Positions 14,251-26,838 are shown, counted from the first letter of the stretch. The stretch: DNA of 64,000 bases from Chaetorhynchus papuensis (GCA_013396525.1 VWYX01001275.1:62001-126000); one strand, 5' to 3'. Translations and numbers: made by a program. The notes: generated from the sequence alone by a model not told the origin.

Positions 14251-14407
14251 NNNNNNNNNNNNNNNNNNNNNNNNNNNNNNNNNNNNNNNNNNNNNNNNNN
14301 NNNNNNNNNNNNNNNNNNNNNNNNNNNNNNNNNNNNNNNNNNNNNNNNNNNNNNNNNNNNNNNNNNNNNNNNNNNNNNNNNNNNNNNNNNNNNNNNNNNN
14401 NNNNNNN
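14251..14407. other. Assembly gap (157 N) hiding the MTURN start
   Basis: A run of N sits inside the CpG island immediately before the first readable codon of MTURN. GC-rich first exons of bird genes often drop out of assemblies. The true length of missing sequence is unknown. Confidence 0.99.
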
Positions 14408-14560
14408 GAGGCGCTGGCGGAGGCGGCGGAGCGATGGTGCGCCCGCACGCCCTTCCAGCTCATCGCCGCCGAGGAGACGGAGCGGCGCATGGACTTCTAC
14501 GCCGAGCCCGGCGTCTCTTTCTACGTGCTCTGCCCGGAGGCCGCCTGCGGCGACAATTTC
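14408..14560 (+). CDS. MTURN: Maturin exon 1 (partial, lacks start codon)
   Basis: Fifty-one codons are readable, from EALAEAAERWC to CGDNF, then GTGAGT as a 5' splice site at 14561. The segment EETERRMDFYAEPGVSFYVL is characteristic of maturin. By comparison with the human protein as I recall it, only the initial Met-Asp-Phe is missing, in the N run. An in-frame ATG lies inside the exon (the Met of RRMDF), but the readable codons upstream are homologous to the family, so it is not the start. The alanine-rich beginning reflects the local GC-rich composition. There is no signal peptide or membrane segment. Confidence 0.95.
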
Positions 14561-17500
14561 GTGAGTGCCCCGGGAGGGGATCGGGGGTCACGGGCGTGCG
14601 GGGCACCTCCCGCGCTGGTGCGGGGACGCGCGGGGAGCCCTCGCGCCGCTTTGGGACGCTCCGTCCGTGCCGGTCCCCGGAGCCCGGGGGGGAGCACCCG
14701 AGGGGCAGCGCCGGGGGGGCGGAGGACGGGGCCGTGCCCGGGAGGGAGGGATGCGGTGATGGAGGGCGGTGGGTCCGGGGGGATCCTCCCACAATCTGCA
14801 AAATGGAGTCCGCTGCCGGTGGGGGGCGGCCCCGCGGGCAGGGCTGCGGGCAGGGACACCCCACCCCCCCCTTCCCCATCACCCGGCCCGGGGAGGCTGC
14901 GGGCTCCGGGCGGGCGGCGAGGAGCGGTGCGGGCCCCCCCGCCTGCCCCGCGCCCCGCGGGGGCTGCAGCTGCTGCTCCCCCCGCGGCCCCTCCATCCTC
15001 CCGGGGTGCCGGGGCTGGGGCACGGCGCGGGGACGGGCGGACTGGCAGGGCTGTCACGGCAAATGGAGAATGGGCAGGAATAAAATGGAGTCAGGATGAC
15101 AGGAGGGCCGCGCCCCCCCCGCCGCTCCCCCGGGCCCGCCGCGGGATCCGTGCAGGTGCCGGCCGAGCGCCGCCGCGCCCCCGCCTCGCCGCCCCTCGCG
15201 GAGTTCAGCGCCGAGTTTGTGCGGAAAAGGCTCCGGCACCACAACCCCTGCCTCTGGGAAGGGTCGGGGGGGTGCTTTTCCCCTCGGCCAGACCCTCCCG
15301 GTGGTGAGCAGGAGTGCAGGAAGTGTCACGGAAAAGCGGCACCTCGCCACGGGGTTTGTAAGCTGCCAAGTGCCAGTTAACTTCAGTGAAAGCGTTTTGG
15401 TTTGCTTTTTTTAACAAAACAGCTCGTAGCACAGACCATTATTGTAGGAATGTTGTAGGTTCTTGCCTTCACGGAGCAAGTTTCATCCCTCCACCTGCTT
15501 GACAAATGTTCACTAATTCCCTTTCCAACAGGTAAGTGCAGAGTGAGCCCATCTGACAGATGGGTCCATGGAAACAAAAGAGCAGTGGAGTGGCTTCTCC
15601 AGGACCACAGATCCCAGCCAGCAGGACATTTACTTACTGTGTCGAGTAGATAGGTGGTCATGCTCAATTATGAAAGAAGTTATCTGGAGTTTAGTTATGC
15701 ATCTGTCCAAGGATACATGAGACCTTCAGATGTAGCAGTGGGGTATCTCAGGGTGTGGATTCTCTCAGTCCTCTGTGGGAACAGCGCTGCACATCCATCT
15801 TCCCAGCACCTCTGAGCCTGTCAGACCACAGTGCTCGTTCCTCTCTGGAGATGCCTGTGCCCAGAAAGGGCCATGCCTGCTGCACTGTAAGCAGGAATAT
15901 GTCTGAATCCAGGGCAGCACTAGGCTAAAACTAGTGGTTGTACACTAATGATATTGGAAACTGCAAAGAGTCCATTTATTTTTCTTAGACATGTATTGTT
16001 TCTTTATACACTGCTCAATAATTGAGTGAACTCTTTCAAACAAAGTCTAGTCAACTTCAAAAAAAATCCTAAGCCATTTCGGACCTTATTCCAACACTGG
16101 CCTTTTTTTTCTTTTTTGAGTTTGAAATCACATTTTCCCTTTTTTTTTTTTGAAAATATTTTCATTCCAGTGTTGCTGTGGGAAGGACTCCCTGCCCAGA
16201 GTCACCACTAGTAAAACGGAGCAAAGAGCCAATTCCTGTGGAACATAAGCAATGCAAAACTGGAAGCAGTGTTTTCTTCTGTCTTTTTTAGCCTTATTAG
16301 TTGAGGCACTTTTTGTAATGATAATGCTTTTAAGACAGGCAGATAGGTGTCATTCTTAATTCTTTTTCTTTAAAGAGATGGTGTCTCTTTAATATGATTA
16401 AGACCCACTAATGATTAGATTCTCCAGCATCCTGTTTCCTGCTCCTAGTGCACTGTGGAACTTAATTTCTGCTCCCGGCTTGATTATCTTGTTTTTTTGC
16501 AGTCAGTTTCTTTTTTTTTTTTTTATGTTCCAGATTATAACTTTCCGTTCTATGTGCAATTACAGGCTAAAGTTTATTTTAAGGAGACTTAATACAAGCC
16601 AAGGGACTGATTATCATTTGCACTTTAAGCCTTGTTGCATGGCTCTTTTAACACAGTGGAGTGTGAAAGTGAGTAAATATAAACAGAATTCACAGTGACA
16701 CACTTTACAGCCTTTTTGCACCCTGTGCCTCCTATAAAGGAGCCTTGCATTTAATAAGCATCTGATGCCTGGTATTCTTGTTCGTTCTTTACGTTGTCAT
16801 TTCATAATGATGCGACTTAAAAAGCTATGTAGGAGGTGCCAGAGAATTCCATGATAACCCACTTGTAAAGAGGAAATTATGAGCGTGGTGAACTTAAAAG
16901 GAAGGAGGAGAGGAGAAGAATGTGGAAAGGTTGCCAAAATGCAATCTGGGGGAGAATAACACTGAATTTTGTCTAAAATCAGAGATCCCAGATCACAACA
17001 ATCTAATACTTTTCATTTCCTGAAAAGATATCCTTAGGCTAAGCTTTTAACATGCTAGGGATGCAGGAGACCCATGTAGATGCTTATTGGCATTTTCAGT
17101 ACCACCTGGACACTAAAACTCTTAATCAGCATTTTAGATAGCTGAACTATCTATAATTCAGCTCCTGATGCTCTTGGGATTCTCAAGAAATTAATTGGAC
17201 TTGTGTAGCCATAATCAAGGGGAGTGAGGGTTGTGATGCTAAGTCTGTCATTTGTTTTGTCACCGTGTTATTACTGTTATTCAAAGTAACTGATAAAATA
17301 AAAATATGATGCCATCTTGCTGCAAGATTTTCTGAAAATATTTCAGAACAGGTCTGAATATTTTATGCAAGTCGAATTATCCCCACAAATAAAACGTTTT
17401 GCTGCCATGCACAACAAGTGGGCTGCTTAGAAAAAGGTGGGCCAGCAAGTGATTCTGTCATCCAGCTACACTGAGTCATCTAAAGGTGTGAGGGAAAGCA

Positions 17501-20328
17501 AACCCCTCCAGATGCAGCCCTATTGATTTCCTCAGCTATGTTCTGTGTGTAGATGCTGAACTAAATAATTCAACCATGATCCTAGGTCAGCTGAGGTGGA
17601 AATTAGTGGCTGTGTGCTTTTGTAGTGACACAAAGCAACTGTGAGCAAAACTGGGCAAGCTTGGAAAACACATACTCCGTTGATGAGGTTAATATTTTTT
17701 TTAATTGCGCAGACACAGCCAGGCTCTGTGGTCCACCAGTTTGCCAGCAGCCCCCTTCTCCCACTGCAGAGAGATCCTCAGGCATCGGGTTTTCCAGGAA
17801 AAACATCTCCATATATGCAGCCTTACTGAACTTTCTAGGCAGGAGCCGAATCCTCAAATTACGTTTGTTTTTATTTTGAAAGGCTGAAATTCCTTTTGCA
17901 GGTTCCTCTGGAGATGGGTGAGTCAGTACTGAGACAGTTCCTGCGCTGCCTGGGTGCAGCACTGAACCACCACAGAGAGCTGTAGATGCAGCTGAACCTA
18001 CAGGCATTACAGCCCTGGTTTTTATATTGGTTGAGGTTTTTGAGGGAAAAGATTAAATCAGCCCATTTCCGAATGAGATGCGTGCACTAATGGCACATGA
18101 AACTTTTCATAGTGCATTTGTTGCTACAGTCAACATTTTAAATCCTCTGCAGATGGGAAGATTTTTGGAATCCTTACTTGCTGATTGTCCTAAGATGCTA
18201 TGCAAAAAAATGTCCTCAAAAACTCAGTGATCAGGTTATTCTCTTAGGTTTTCCCCTTGTTCTAGATCATCTTATTCTGCCTACTGCTGGGGCAAATTCA
18301 CACTGGAGTCTAAAATGTGGTGCAGCTTGAAAAGAGATTGTAAAAACATGATAGGACAACATGGGGTTAACTTTCCCTGGGGTATGAACCGGCTATTACT
18401 TACTAAAGGGCAGGGCCTGATTTTCATTTATGTGGAAGCTGCTGTGTATGGCTCTGGTAGTCAAAAGAAGCCACAATTTAAACAAGAATGAGGATCTCAG
18501 CAGTCATAATCGTTTTATATACGTAAACAATTGCAACAGGTTTAGCACGAGCCAGGAATTGCCAAGCTGCAACATTCAGCTCTGTGGTTTAGGAGTAACT
18601 AAACAGTTATTGCTAACCCCAAATATGAAGAAATCATGGGCCAGACCTCCAAAACCTTCTCCAATGGCTGTTCTTAAAATGTGATTTGGAAGTGTTCATT
18701 TGATATTTTGAAGAGGGCTCATTTGAGCTCACTTCATGTACCTTCTGCCTTTTTAGGCCATAGAAATCACGAAGTGCAGACTTTTTTTTCTCTTTTTTTT
18801 CTTGTTGTAAACAGAAGCTGAGATTTAGTTGTATATTTATAGGATTGCAAGGCCCATGACTCTTAAGATGGCATGAAGTATCATGAGACTTGTGGTATGT
18901 GTGTTTGAGAGTTGGCAAGACTGTAAAGAACTTACTTTTATTGCCAGAATGGTTAAGAGATGACTCTGGTTATATGGAAAGAGAAGAACCTACTCAGTAA
19001 GCAGGGCTGCTTTCATAACAAAACGTTTCACTGTGTTTATGCTTGTGAAGTGCAACAAGCAGCAAAGAAAATGTAGGTCAAGTGAGGTTCATAGCAAAGC
19101 AGTTACAGGTTTTATCTTAAAGGTGCAGTTTAGGTGATGTTAAGTACTGTTCTCATTCGTTAAGTGGAAAACTGCATCCCTGGCAGGTACTCACCACTAA
19201 AGAGGAGGGCACCATGCAAGCCTTATGCTAGGGATTGAAACATCTGTCGTTTTGAGGCTTTCCCTGAATGTTAGTTAAGCTTCGGAGAGATTCCTCCTCT
19301 TTCCTTGTTTAAGCATAACCTGCTGTTTATAGCAAGTAAAAAGGCACTTTGGGGAAAAGAGCTGCTGTGTAAACAGAGAGGTACAAGAGTCTCAAGCCAA
19401 TTTGGCAGTATTGCACTTCTTTGTGTGGCAGGCTGCCTAAGACAGTCCCATGCATGAAGTCTTCCGACAGAAGGTGTTTAAGATGGTGCATTAGCTTGTG
19501 CCCTTGAGCACAGGAAGCATTGTTGCTTGGGTGCTCCCTCCATTGCTTGCCAGCTCTGTTTCAAACAACCTCCCAGCAGCAGAATAAACATCAGTTTTGA
19601 GAGAAGCTTCACAGAGTAAGGCTGGGGAACCAGCATCTCCAAAGCAGGAGTAAAACAAGAGGAAGAACTCAAATGGGTTTAATGTGCCTGCCTCAGAAGA
19701 GAAGATCGGGTTCCAGGGGGAGTAAATCTCAAAACAGGGTGGCAGGCTCAAAGTGTCAGGATGCTGTGAGTGCCCAAACATCTCTCCTTGGCTCTGTGTC
19801 TAGCCTGCAGGCAGATTTTGCATCTTTTCTTCGGCATTGTCGAGAGAATTACACATCAATTTCCACCTCCGGGGTTGCATCGTATTTGCACTAATGCCAG
19901 GAAGACAAAGAGATGCTTTAGCTCTTCCTGAAGGCTTCACTGCAGCAGGTGATGCAGGAAAAGAGAAAACCCAACATGACTTTCAGGTCTGAGCAGGGCT
20001 GATGTCAAACAAAAGCACCTTTATAGGTAAAATGTGCATGCGCAAAGTGTGTGTACCCTTCATGGCTGGTGCAACCGTGAGGCATTTCCACTTCTGGATC
20101 GATTTCCTTGTTTTCTGATGCATCATGTTAATAAAATCCAGGTTCCTCTTCAGAAACGTGGCTTCTGAAACAGCCTGCAATGCCTGTCCCCAGGGCGGGT
20201 CTGAGCTGCAGGAGGCTCGGTGTACTTTGGCAGATGTTTACAACATGTCACCTTATAAAATCACATGGAAGGGTTGGCGTGAATTCCTGTTAATGCCTTT
20301 CCTTTCTTGTGTTGCTGTTGGCTTTCAG
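14561..20328 (+). other. MTURN: MTURN intron 1
   Basis: The intron starts with GTGAGT and ends with GGCTTTCAG. The first 750 bases are part of the CpG island; open frames there of 100-190 codons on both strands are a product of GC richness. The rest holds a possible old MIR piece near 15550, an AT-rich block at about 16380-16850 that may be conserved noncoding DNA, and no other recognised gene or element. Confidence 0.85.
15550..15640 (-). mobile_element. Possible ancient MIR-type SINE fragment
   Basis: The + strand order ACAGATGGG, then a short A-rich part, then TGGCTTCTCCAGGACCACAG and AGCCAGCAGGACA follows the reverse-oriented MIR core (the stretch that in the consensus reads cagatggggaaact...gacttgcccaaggtcacacagc). 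The match is degenerate and judged by eye. Confidence 0.35.
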
Positions 20329-20451
20329 CACGTGTGGAGCGAAAGTGAGGACTGCTTACCTTTTCTGCAGCTCGCACAGGATTACATCTCCTCCTGTGGG
20401 AAAAAGACACTCCATGAAATATTGGAAAAAGTCTTCAAATCCTTCAGACCT
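20329..20451 (+). CDS. MTURN: Maturin exon 2
   Basis: Forty-one codons in phase 0, beginning HVWSESEDCLPFLQLAQDYI and ending EILEKVFKSFRP, flanked by GCTTTCAG and GTAAGT. It encodes the central part of maturin, rich in acidic and aromatic residues, with the CGK segment after the YISS motif. No stop or frameshift is present. It is essentially identical to the mammalian sequence as I remember it, which indicates strong purifying selection. Confidence 0.97.
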
Positions 20452-23400
20452 GTAAGTGCCTTTTTTTTTTTTTCCCTTCTCAACATTGATAGTTACCTGT
20501 GACTTCTAGTGGGACAGCACTGGCTAGAGCAAGGTGTTTTTTCTTCTCCAGAGATTTACATCTCCAGTTAGCTGCCTGGGCGCAGGAGTTTTAGCACACA
20601 AGCTACCATCAGGCAATTGGAAATTGTTTCTTGGAAGTCAGCTGCCCTTTTATTTCCATCTCTGTGTTTGAGAGGATGAGATTCCCGTGTGGGATGGGAG
20701 GCCAAATGGTGTGTCAGCCAGTGGCAGTGGGCAGGGACTCGCATCCTGCTGATGCAGCGCTGACTCCGAGGAACGGGATACGAGTCAGCGCCGCGGGACT
20801 TTGTGGCAGAGTTGTTTCCTGGCACTGGAACTGGGGAGTTTGCAAGGATATGAACAGCAAGAGTAAACCTTTGGGAAACTGGAAGAATGGTCTCTCCTCA
20901 GGGTGGTTTATTTTATTTTATGGTTGGGGTTTTTTCCCCCCAAGTTATGTAGATTTTGTTATTAGGATGGTTGCCACTTGGTATTTGCAAATGCTGGTTT
21001 GGTCACTGCTTGAGAAGAAGTTGGAACAGAAGCTGGGTTTTGTGGGGAGGGGGCCTGTATTTTTCTGTTTTGCTACTACTCAGCTTTCTCTGTCCTTGTT
21101 TAACACTAAGACTTGTGCCAAAGCCTGGATTTCATCAGGGCGAGGTGTCTTAGGCTGGCCATTGTCCTTCATTTTTGCAAAATGCTCCTTTACACAGCCT
21201 CTCCTTTTGAATGCTCAGAGCTGGCTAAGGGCTTGGTGCAAAGCAGGGCGAAGGTTTGTAGCCAGAAGCATTTTCCCGTGATGTCCATGAGAAAGTTCAC
21301 CGATGGACGTTTTTATACTCAATTGAAAATGTAGACCTTTTCCCTCCTGTCTTTTACTGGCTGACTAATTGAGAAGACTGGAAATGTATCCCAAGTATTT
21401 AGTGCGAATGGGAGGGCCTGGAGCACCGATATGAAAACACTGGCCCTCCCTGCATTCCCCCCTTGCAATGGTTTGCAAGGATTGCCACAGCTGGTCGACA
21501 TAAAAGAGCATCGTTTTAAAGAATCCTCTGAGAGGCTAGAAATAAATAGAACAGATGTACACTTTTCTTAGAAAGGACTGGAAATCTGATCTGTCACTAC
21601 AGCTGCTTGTAATTGTGAAAACATAGAAAAAATATGTTTCCTGGAACAATATTGGGCTCTAGGATATTCATAGCTGTCTTCTACTGCTCAGGGAAGCTGT
21701 GCGTTTGATGAGAAACTTCCATTGGTTTAACTAAAGAGGACTTCAGAAAGACTTAATTAAATTGGTGCAGGTTTATACTTCATTTAAACCACATTTATTC
21801 CAGAATAGATTAAGTCACTGAGAAATTGACTTCAAACCAAGTTGAGCTACTCTTCAGAATATAAAGGTTTGAAGCAAGGGGAACCATTATGCTCATGTAG
21901 CCTGGGCTCTTCATTAAAACATCACATTTCACCTCATGTTTCCCACAACTGAGCACATAAATTGAGGCTAAACTGGAACGTGTCTTTTCCAAAGACACCC
22001 ACTCTTGATGTAAAGTCTTCAGGTGACTTAAAGGGTACAGCACTGCTGGGCACCTTTTCTTCTCATGGCTAGTTATGGTGCTCTGAATAACTCTCTTGTT
22101 TACAATCTGCATTTTTCTAGTTTTGCTTCCTAGCTGTTGAATTTCATTTTGCTTTTGTTTGCTCAAAAATGGTGTCCTCAATTGCCAGAAACCTCTTGCA
22201 GATTGTAATCAAATACCTCTTAATTTTCTCTTGGATGTACCACAGAGATTGTTTCTCAGATTCTCCTTTGACCTGGTATTGAGAGATTTGCATCAGCATA
22301 ACAAAACTGGGTTTATCATTTGAAGTATGCCTGTGTGTAGACAAGTCTAATAAGGAATGTATTGACATTCTTCCCTCATTGTAACTATTAAAAATAGCAC
22401 ATACATGGGAGGAAAGATTTTAAAAATTGAATGGTGTTACAATAGATGTACAGAAACAGTTATTTTGCACCCTCAGGCCTTTGCCAGAACAAAACCACTT
22501 TTCTTCAGTATTGGGAAATTATTTCCTTGGCATCGCTTACTGTCTCCCATCCTTTCTCTGCTGGACCCGTTTTACTGACGAGACCACCTTGCTCTCAGCT
22601 TCAAGGCAACAGTGCTTTTGCAGGGCATTTCTTCTCCTCAATCCCAAGCAAGTCAGCTGACATAGACAAGTCTGGCAAGCTCCAATTTGAAAAATGGCAG
22701 TTTAGGAAAAAAACTACAACTGAAGGTCAGACTGAGCTTTTGCGAAGTATCTGGTGGTCCTGGCTCTCAGTCTGAGTCACTGGGGACCAGGTTTTTAGCA
22801 AGTGCTTGCTAAGCACCTTCTGAAAGTCTTCTCTGTTTTGGTATTCCCAGTGGACATCCCTGATTATTAGATAGTTCTGAAATTCTTTGTTGGGGTCCTT
22901 TGAAGGGAAATATTTAGAAGAGGACAGTGGCAGTGCATCTGCAGCTTTCCATGCCCTTGTGCACAGCATGATCATCTGCCTTCCCATAACTGAGGGCTCC
23001 AAAAGCAACTTCCAGTAACTCAGCTCAGCCCTGCTCTGCATGTTCATGATAACAGCCCAGCCATGTCTCCACGAGCTTACCCTGGGGCTGTGGAGTGGGA
23101 AGGGACTGGCTTTTCATGCTGCTGGGCCCTGTGTTTTGGAGACAGTGAGAACATGAATGCCCAGCAGTTGGCATCCCTCTCAGTGAGAGACAGAGAATTC
23201 CCTCTGCTCGCCAGTCTTCCTTGGGCACGGAAGGCAATGAGGGTGGTCTAGGTCTGCTCACCATCCCTCACTGCTCTCAGGCATCTCTCCCTAATGATTT
23301 AGGGGCCTAAACACAGTGCCAAGTAGGATATTTAATTAGACAAGGCTTTTAAAAGTGCTGGTTTGCCTGCAACAACTAAACCACACCTCTAAGTCCTGCT

Positions 23401-26400
23401 TTAGACAAGGTCAAGGTGTTTCTTTACTGATGGAGGTGAGGGGCATGTTGTCTCTACCCATTACTGCCTTCCTGGGTCAGTTTCTACGAAACTCTGTGAT
23501 TTGCCTTATTATCCACTTATTCAGGGAGCATCCAAAAGTGCCAGACACCATGAAGGTACATGATATCAACCAATAGCACTGGGCTCAAATACTGTTATTT
23601 GAGCATCCCATCTCCTCCCATGCCTCGGCCTCTCTGGTGTCAGAGGTGCCATGCTCTGGTGCTAGGAGGTGCCCATGCTGGTGCTTTCAAGTATCTCTGC
23701 CTGGAGACTAAGTCCTTCCCACAGAACTGTGTTATCTCTAGTGTAGCGTCACATGGACCACTAAAGCTAAGTCTTGTACTTGGTTTATTTTTCAGTGTGC
23801 TTGTGTGCCAGCTTTTAGTAGGAGATGGTGTCGCTCTGCTTCCATGAGTTAGTAACTACTAGGTTATTTGTAAAATCAGGGCACTTTGAAAGAGTTAAGA
23901 CAGACAAATATAAGACATGCCTGAGGGACATCACACCAACTGGCAAAGTTTGCAGGAAACCAAGGCATGAGTCATACAATTCAGCAGCAAATTCCAGGGG
24001 TCCCACACTGAGCTCATCTTCAGCCTGAAAAGCCTGCATCTGAAGTGGGGAGTCTGCAGTGTGAAAGCTATTTATGCCATATTCACTGAATTCATGTGTG
24101 TCCCAGTGACCTCTCCTTTACCTCCAGAGATGGGTAGTTTGGCCAGCAGAAATAAATAGCTGTAGTTCAGGTAATGCTGCTGGTTGTTATCCTCCCTCCG
24201 TCCTCACCATGCCCCTGACCTCCTCCTAGCCATGCATCCCAGCCTGGCAGTTTTGTTCGCCTTGGCTTTTCTGCTGATGGATCAGCTCTCTCTTTCTACA
24301 CCAGTATTCTGTTTTATCTCTTTCCTCCTTGTTTTCCTCTCCAGTTAAGTCCTTTCAAGTCTGCTGCATAGCTGCATATTTAATATTTGAAGCAGCTATG
24401 GACTAGAAGCAGAAACTAGTGTGTGTGAAAGAAGACGAGAACAGAGTCAGTCTAGGGTCAGCCCAAGCCCTCTTCATCATCTTATTTTGTCCTTATCTTT
24501 TGTGCAATGTCCTTCTGTTTTGTCCCAGTGTTTGTAGAGCTCCCTGTGCTTTGGACCCTGATCCTCCCTCCTTGTGTTGAAGGTGTGGGCGGATTCGTAT
24601 CCGGAGAGCAGTAAGGGGTTAACAGTGGTGAGGGACCACCATAATCCTGTGGGGAGCAACAGGATGTGACACCTAAAAGCAAGACCTGCATGGTCGAGGT
24701 CCTTGGTGCCTGGGAGGGTCATAAAGTGCCAATAGTGAGAGAATAAAACTGCATCTCCCTTGGAGGAGCCTCCCATTCCATCCCATCCCATCCCATCCCA
24801 TCCCATCCCATCCCATCCCATCCCATCCCATCTCCATTCTTCCTCTGTAAAACCACTAAGGTCTGCAGCATCACTCTGATTTACACTGCTCCCTCTGATT
24901 TATGCTGCTCCAGGGAAAGAGGAGCTGGATTGGCAGAGAGAGACGGGATGTGTGAAAAGCAGGATGTACTCTGCATCCTTTGGGATTGTGTATGTCTTTG
25001 CGGTTCTTGTGGTGCATGTTGTGTTTTCCATGCTAATTTTGCATGGGAAAGGCTTACAGTATCCCATAAAATGAAGATTCATGTGACTCATTTCCTTTCA
25101 AATTGAAGAGGAATTATGACCAGAGGTGGGAAAAAAAAATGCAGTCAAAACTCTGCTAGGTGATACAAACAGGAGTACACAACACTCACATTTAATTTGA
25201 ATATACCAGATTAGTTTAGCAAAAATAATGCTGGTGTATAAGAAAGTCGAGAAAGAATCCTCGCTTTTGCCTTTTGAAAACTGAGTATTTTAATTTTAGC
25301 TTCAATACGAAATAAAACCCCGACATCCTGAAAATGAACTGAGCACTTCATGTTCAGTTAAGCATTTGATTTGAAAAATATGTATGCACAGGAACAATTA
25401 CTTAGTTCTGCTCAGAAAACAAGAACGTTTTCCATTTGGGGTCTCTCCGTAAGTATTTTTAAAATGCGAAGGAGGGGGTTTAGTCAACAAATTCTCCTTC
25501 CATTTCCCTGCAACTAAAAATCTGATTTTCTCCCAGTGACAGTGAGGAATATAAGCTTCCTTGCACCCAGAAGCTAATTCTGTGCATTGTATTTGTGTCC
25601 ACTGAATAATTTTGAATGTCGATCACAGACTGAATTAGTTTAGTTTTCCCTGAAAATCTGCCTCGTTGCAGCCTTCTCATTTCCGTGCTCTCACCTAAAG
25701 AGTGTCACCCTCCTCACGATTTTTCTGGGCTTTGCCTCTTTGAAGAGCTAACAGCTGCATCGCTCTCCAGGGAGGGTGTTACATGCATCTGTGCTGCTCT
25801 TCCAGCCCTGGCAAGCTAAATACATGGTATTCTCAGTAATGCCTGGCCTATGATTTTGCTTTGTGGTTATTAATAGCTGCTAGTGTAGGAATCTAATATG
25901 AAATTTCCACAACAGATGCATTATTTTGACTATTATTTGGTTTATCTGTCTTCCTGACTTCTGTTGGCTTGGCAACCTTTTGGGAGAGAGAGGAGAAGTT
26001 CAAACATGGCTGTTTGCTCCTTTTCCTGTAGTGAAGAAGTGAAGTTGCAGTGATCGGAGCCATCAGGTGGAGGCATCCGAACATTCTCCAAGGAGGATGG
26101 GCTGGCAGTTCCTTGCAAGCCCAAATCTAATTTGCAGAAGTTCAAAGGGACAATATTCCAGTGGAATACGCAGTATTTCTCACTGCAGGGGCTTCACCCA
26201 GCATGCAAGACTTTGTCTGGTGTGATGGAGTGAAGGGTTCAAGAGAAGCACTTGACATGGTGGGTCCTTTAGGTTTTCAGGCTCTCCTTGCCTACTCCAC
26301 ACTATCCAGTCCTGTGTGAGGATGGTCTCTTCTTTGCCTTTTACAGGGCTGACAAAAAGCAATCCTAAACCAAGATAAATACAGCTACAGTATTATCGTG

Positions 26401-26727
26401 GTTCTTTCTGAAGTTAAGCCACTGCCAGGTCTAAACACTCAACAATTCATAATGCGACCTCAGGGAAGAATGTGAAGCTTTTTGCAAGTGCTTTGTTTTG
26501 GTTTTATTTATCTTCCGGTCTCTGAGCACTTAATTTGGTGTGAGGATGCATTTTCAAATCTTTCTTTATCCTAGGAGGGAGAGAAAGAGAGTCAAGATCA
26601 TTAAGCAATGCTGTTATTCCAGGGTTTGAGGTTTTTAAGAAGTGCACGTAGGCTTTGTGTGAAGATTTGCAGCAAAGCTGCACAAGTGGGTAATTCACTG
26701 TTACACAGTATTTTCTCTTCTTTGTAG
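20452..26727 (+). other. MTURN: MTURN intron 2
   Basis: The intron begins GTAAGT with a T-run directly after it and ends TTTGTAG. It contains a TCCCA pentanucleotide array at 24771-24830. A 216-codon open frame at 20631-21281 (+) has no family resemblance and is rejected. AT-rich stretches at about 21550-22400 and 25140-25460 have no identifiable content. Confidence 0.85.
24771..24830. repeat. (TCCCA)n pentanucleotide microsatellite
   Basis: About twelve units of TCCCA; the second is TTCCA and the last ten are perfect. Translated on the minus strand it gives an artificial Met-Gly-Trp-Asp repeat, which should not be read as protein. Its length and purity suggest it is polymorphic. Confidence 0.97.
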
Positions 26728-26838
26728 TTACTTGGGCTTCCAGATGTTGATGATGATGCATTTGAAGAATATAACGCAGATGTGGAAGAAGAGGAACCAG
26801 AAGCCGATCACCAACAGATGGGTGTCAGTCAGCAGTGA
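26728..26838 (+). CDS. MTURN: Maturin exon 3 (C-terminus and stop)
   Basis: Thirty-six codons plus TGA (26836-26838). The exon begins LLGLPDVDDDAFEEY, continues through a run of acidic residues (DVEEEEPEADH) and ends QQMGVSQQ, the conserved maturin C-terminus. The acceptor is TTTGTAG at 26721-26727. The exon joins exon 2 at a codon boundary, giving the family sequence ...SFRP-LLGLP... The highly acidic tail is typical of the family. Confidence 0.97.
   Translation, partial: LLGLPDVDDDAFEEYNADVEEEEPEADHQQMGVSQQ

Larger units (their letters stand above)
14000..15340 (+). promoter_or_regulatory. MTURN: CpG island over MTURN exon 1 and 5' end
   Basis: Sequence composition changes sharply here to very GC-rich DNA with many CpG dinucleotides, extending from upstream of the N run, through exon 1, and about 750 bases into intron 1. 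It is the only such block in the window. This is the usual promoter form of broadly expressed vertebrate genes; no TATA box is seen. The transcription start should lie just before or inside the gap. Confidence 0.8.

Noticed and set aside
14460..15057. Minus-strand frames of 178-187 codons rich in Pro, Arg and Gly
   Set aside because: Typical of CpG-island sequence read in any frame; they overlap MTURN exon 1 antisense and have no domain.
13966..15307. Open frames of 181-443 codons crossing the N run
   Set aside because: Their length depends on N being translated as unknown residues and on GC-rich intron DNA. One frame contains the true MTURN exon 1, which ends at the GTGAGT at 14561.
20631..21281. 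216-codon open frame on the + strand in MTURN intron 2
   Set aside because: Lies directly in the intron, has no known domain, and no splice signals would join it to maturin exons.
24477..24821. 114-codon minus-strand frame starting with a Met-Gly-Trp-Asp repeat
   Set aside because: The repeat is the translated TCCCA microsatellite.
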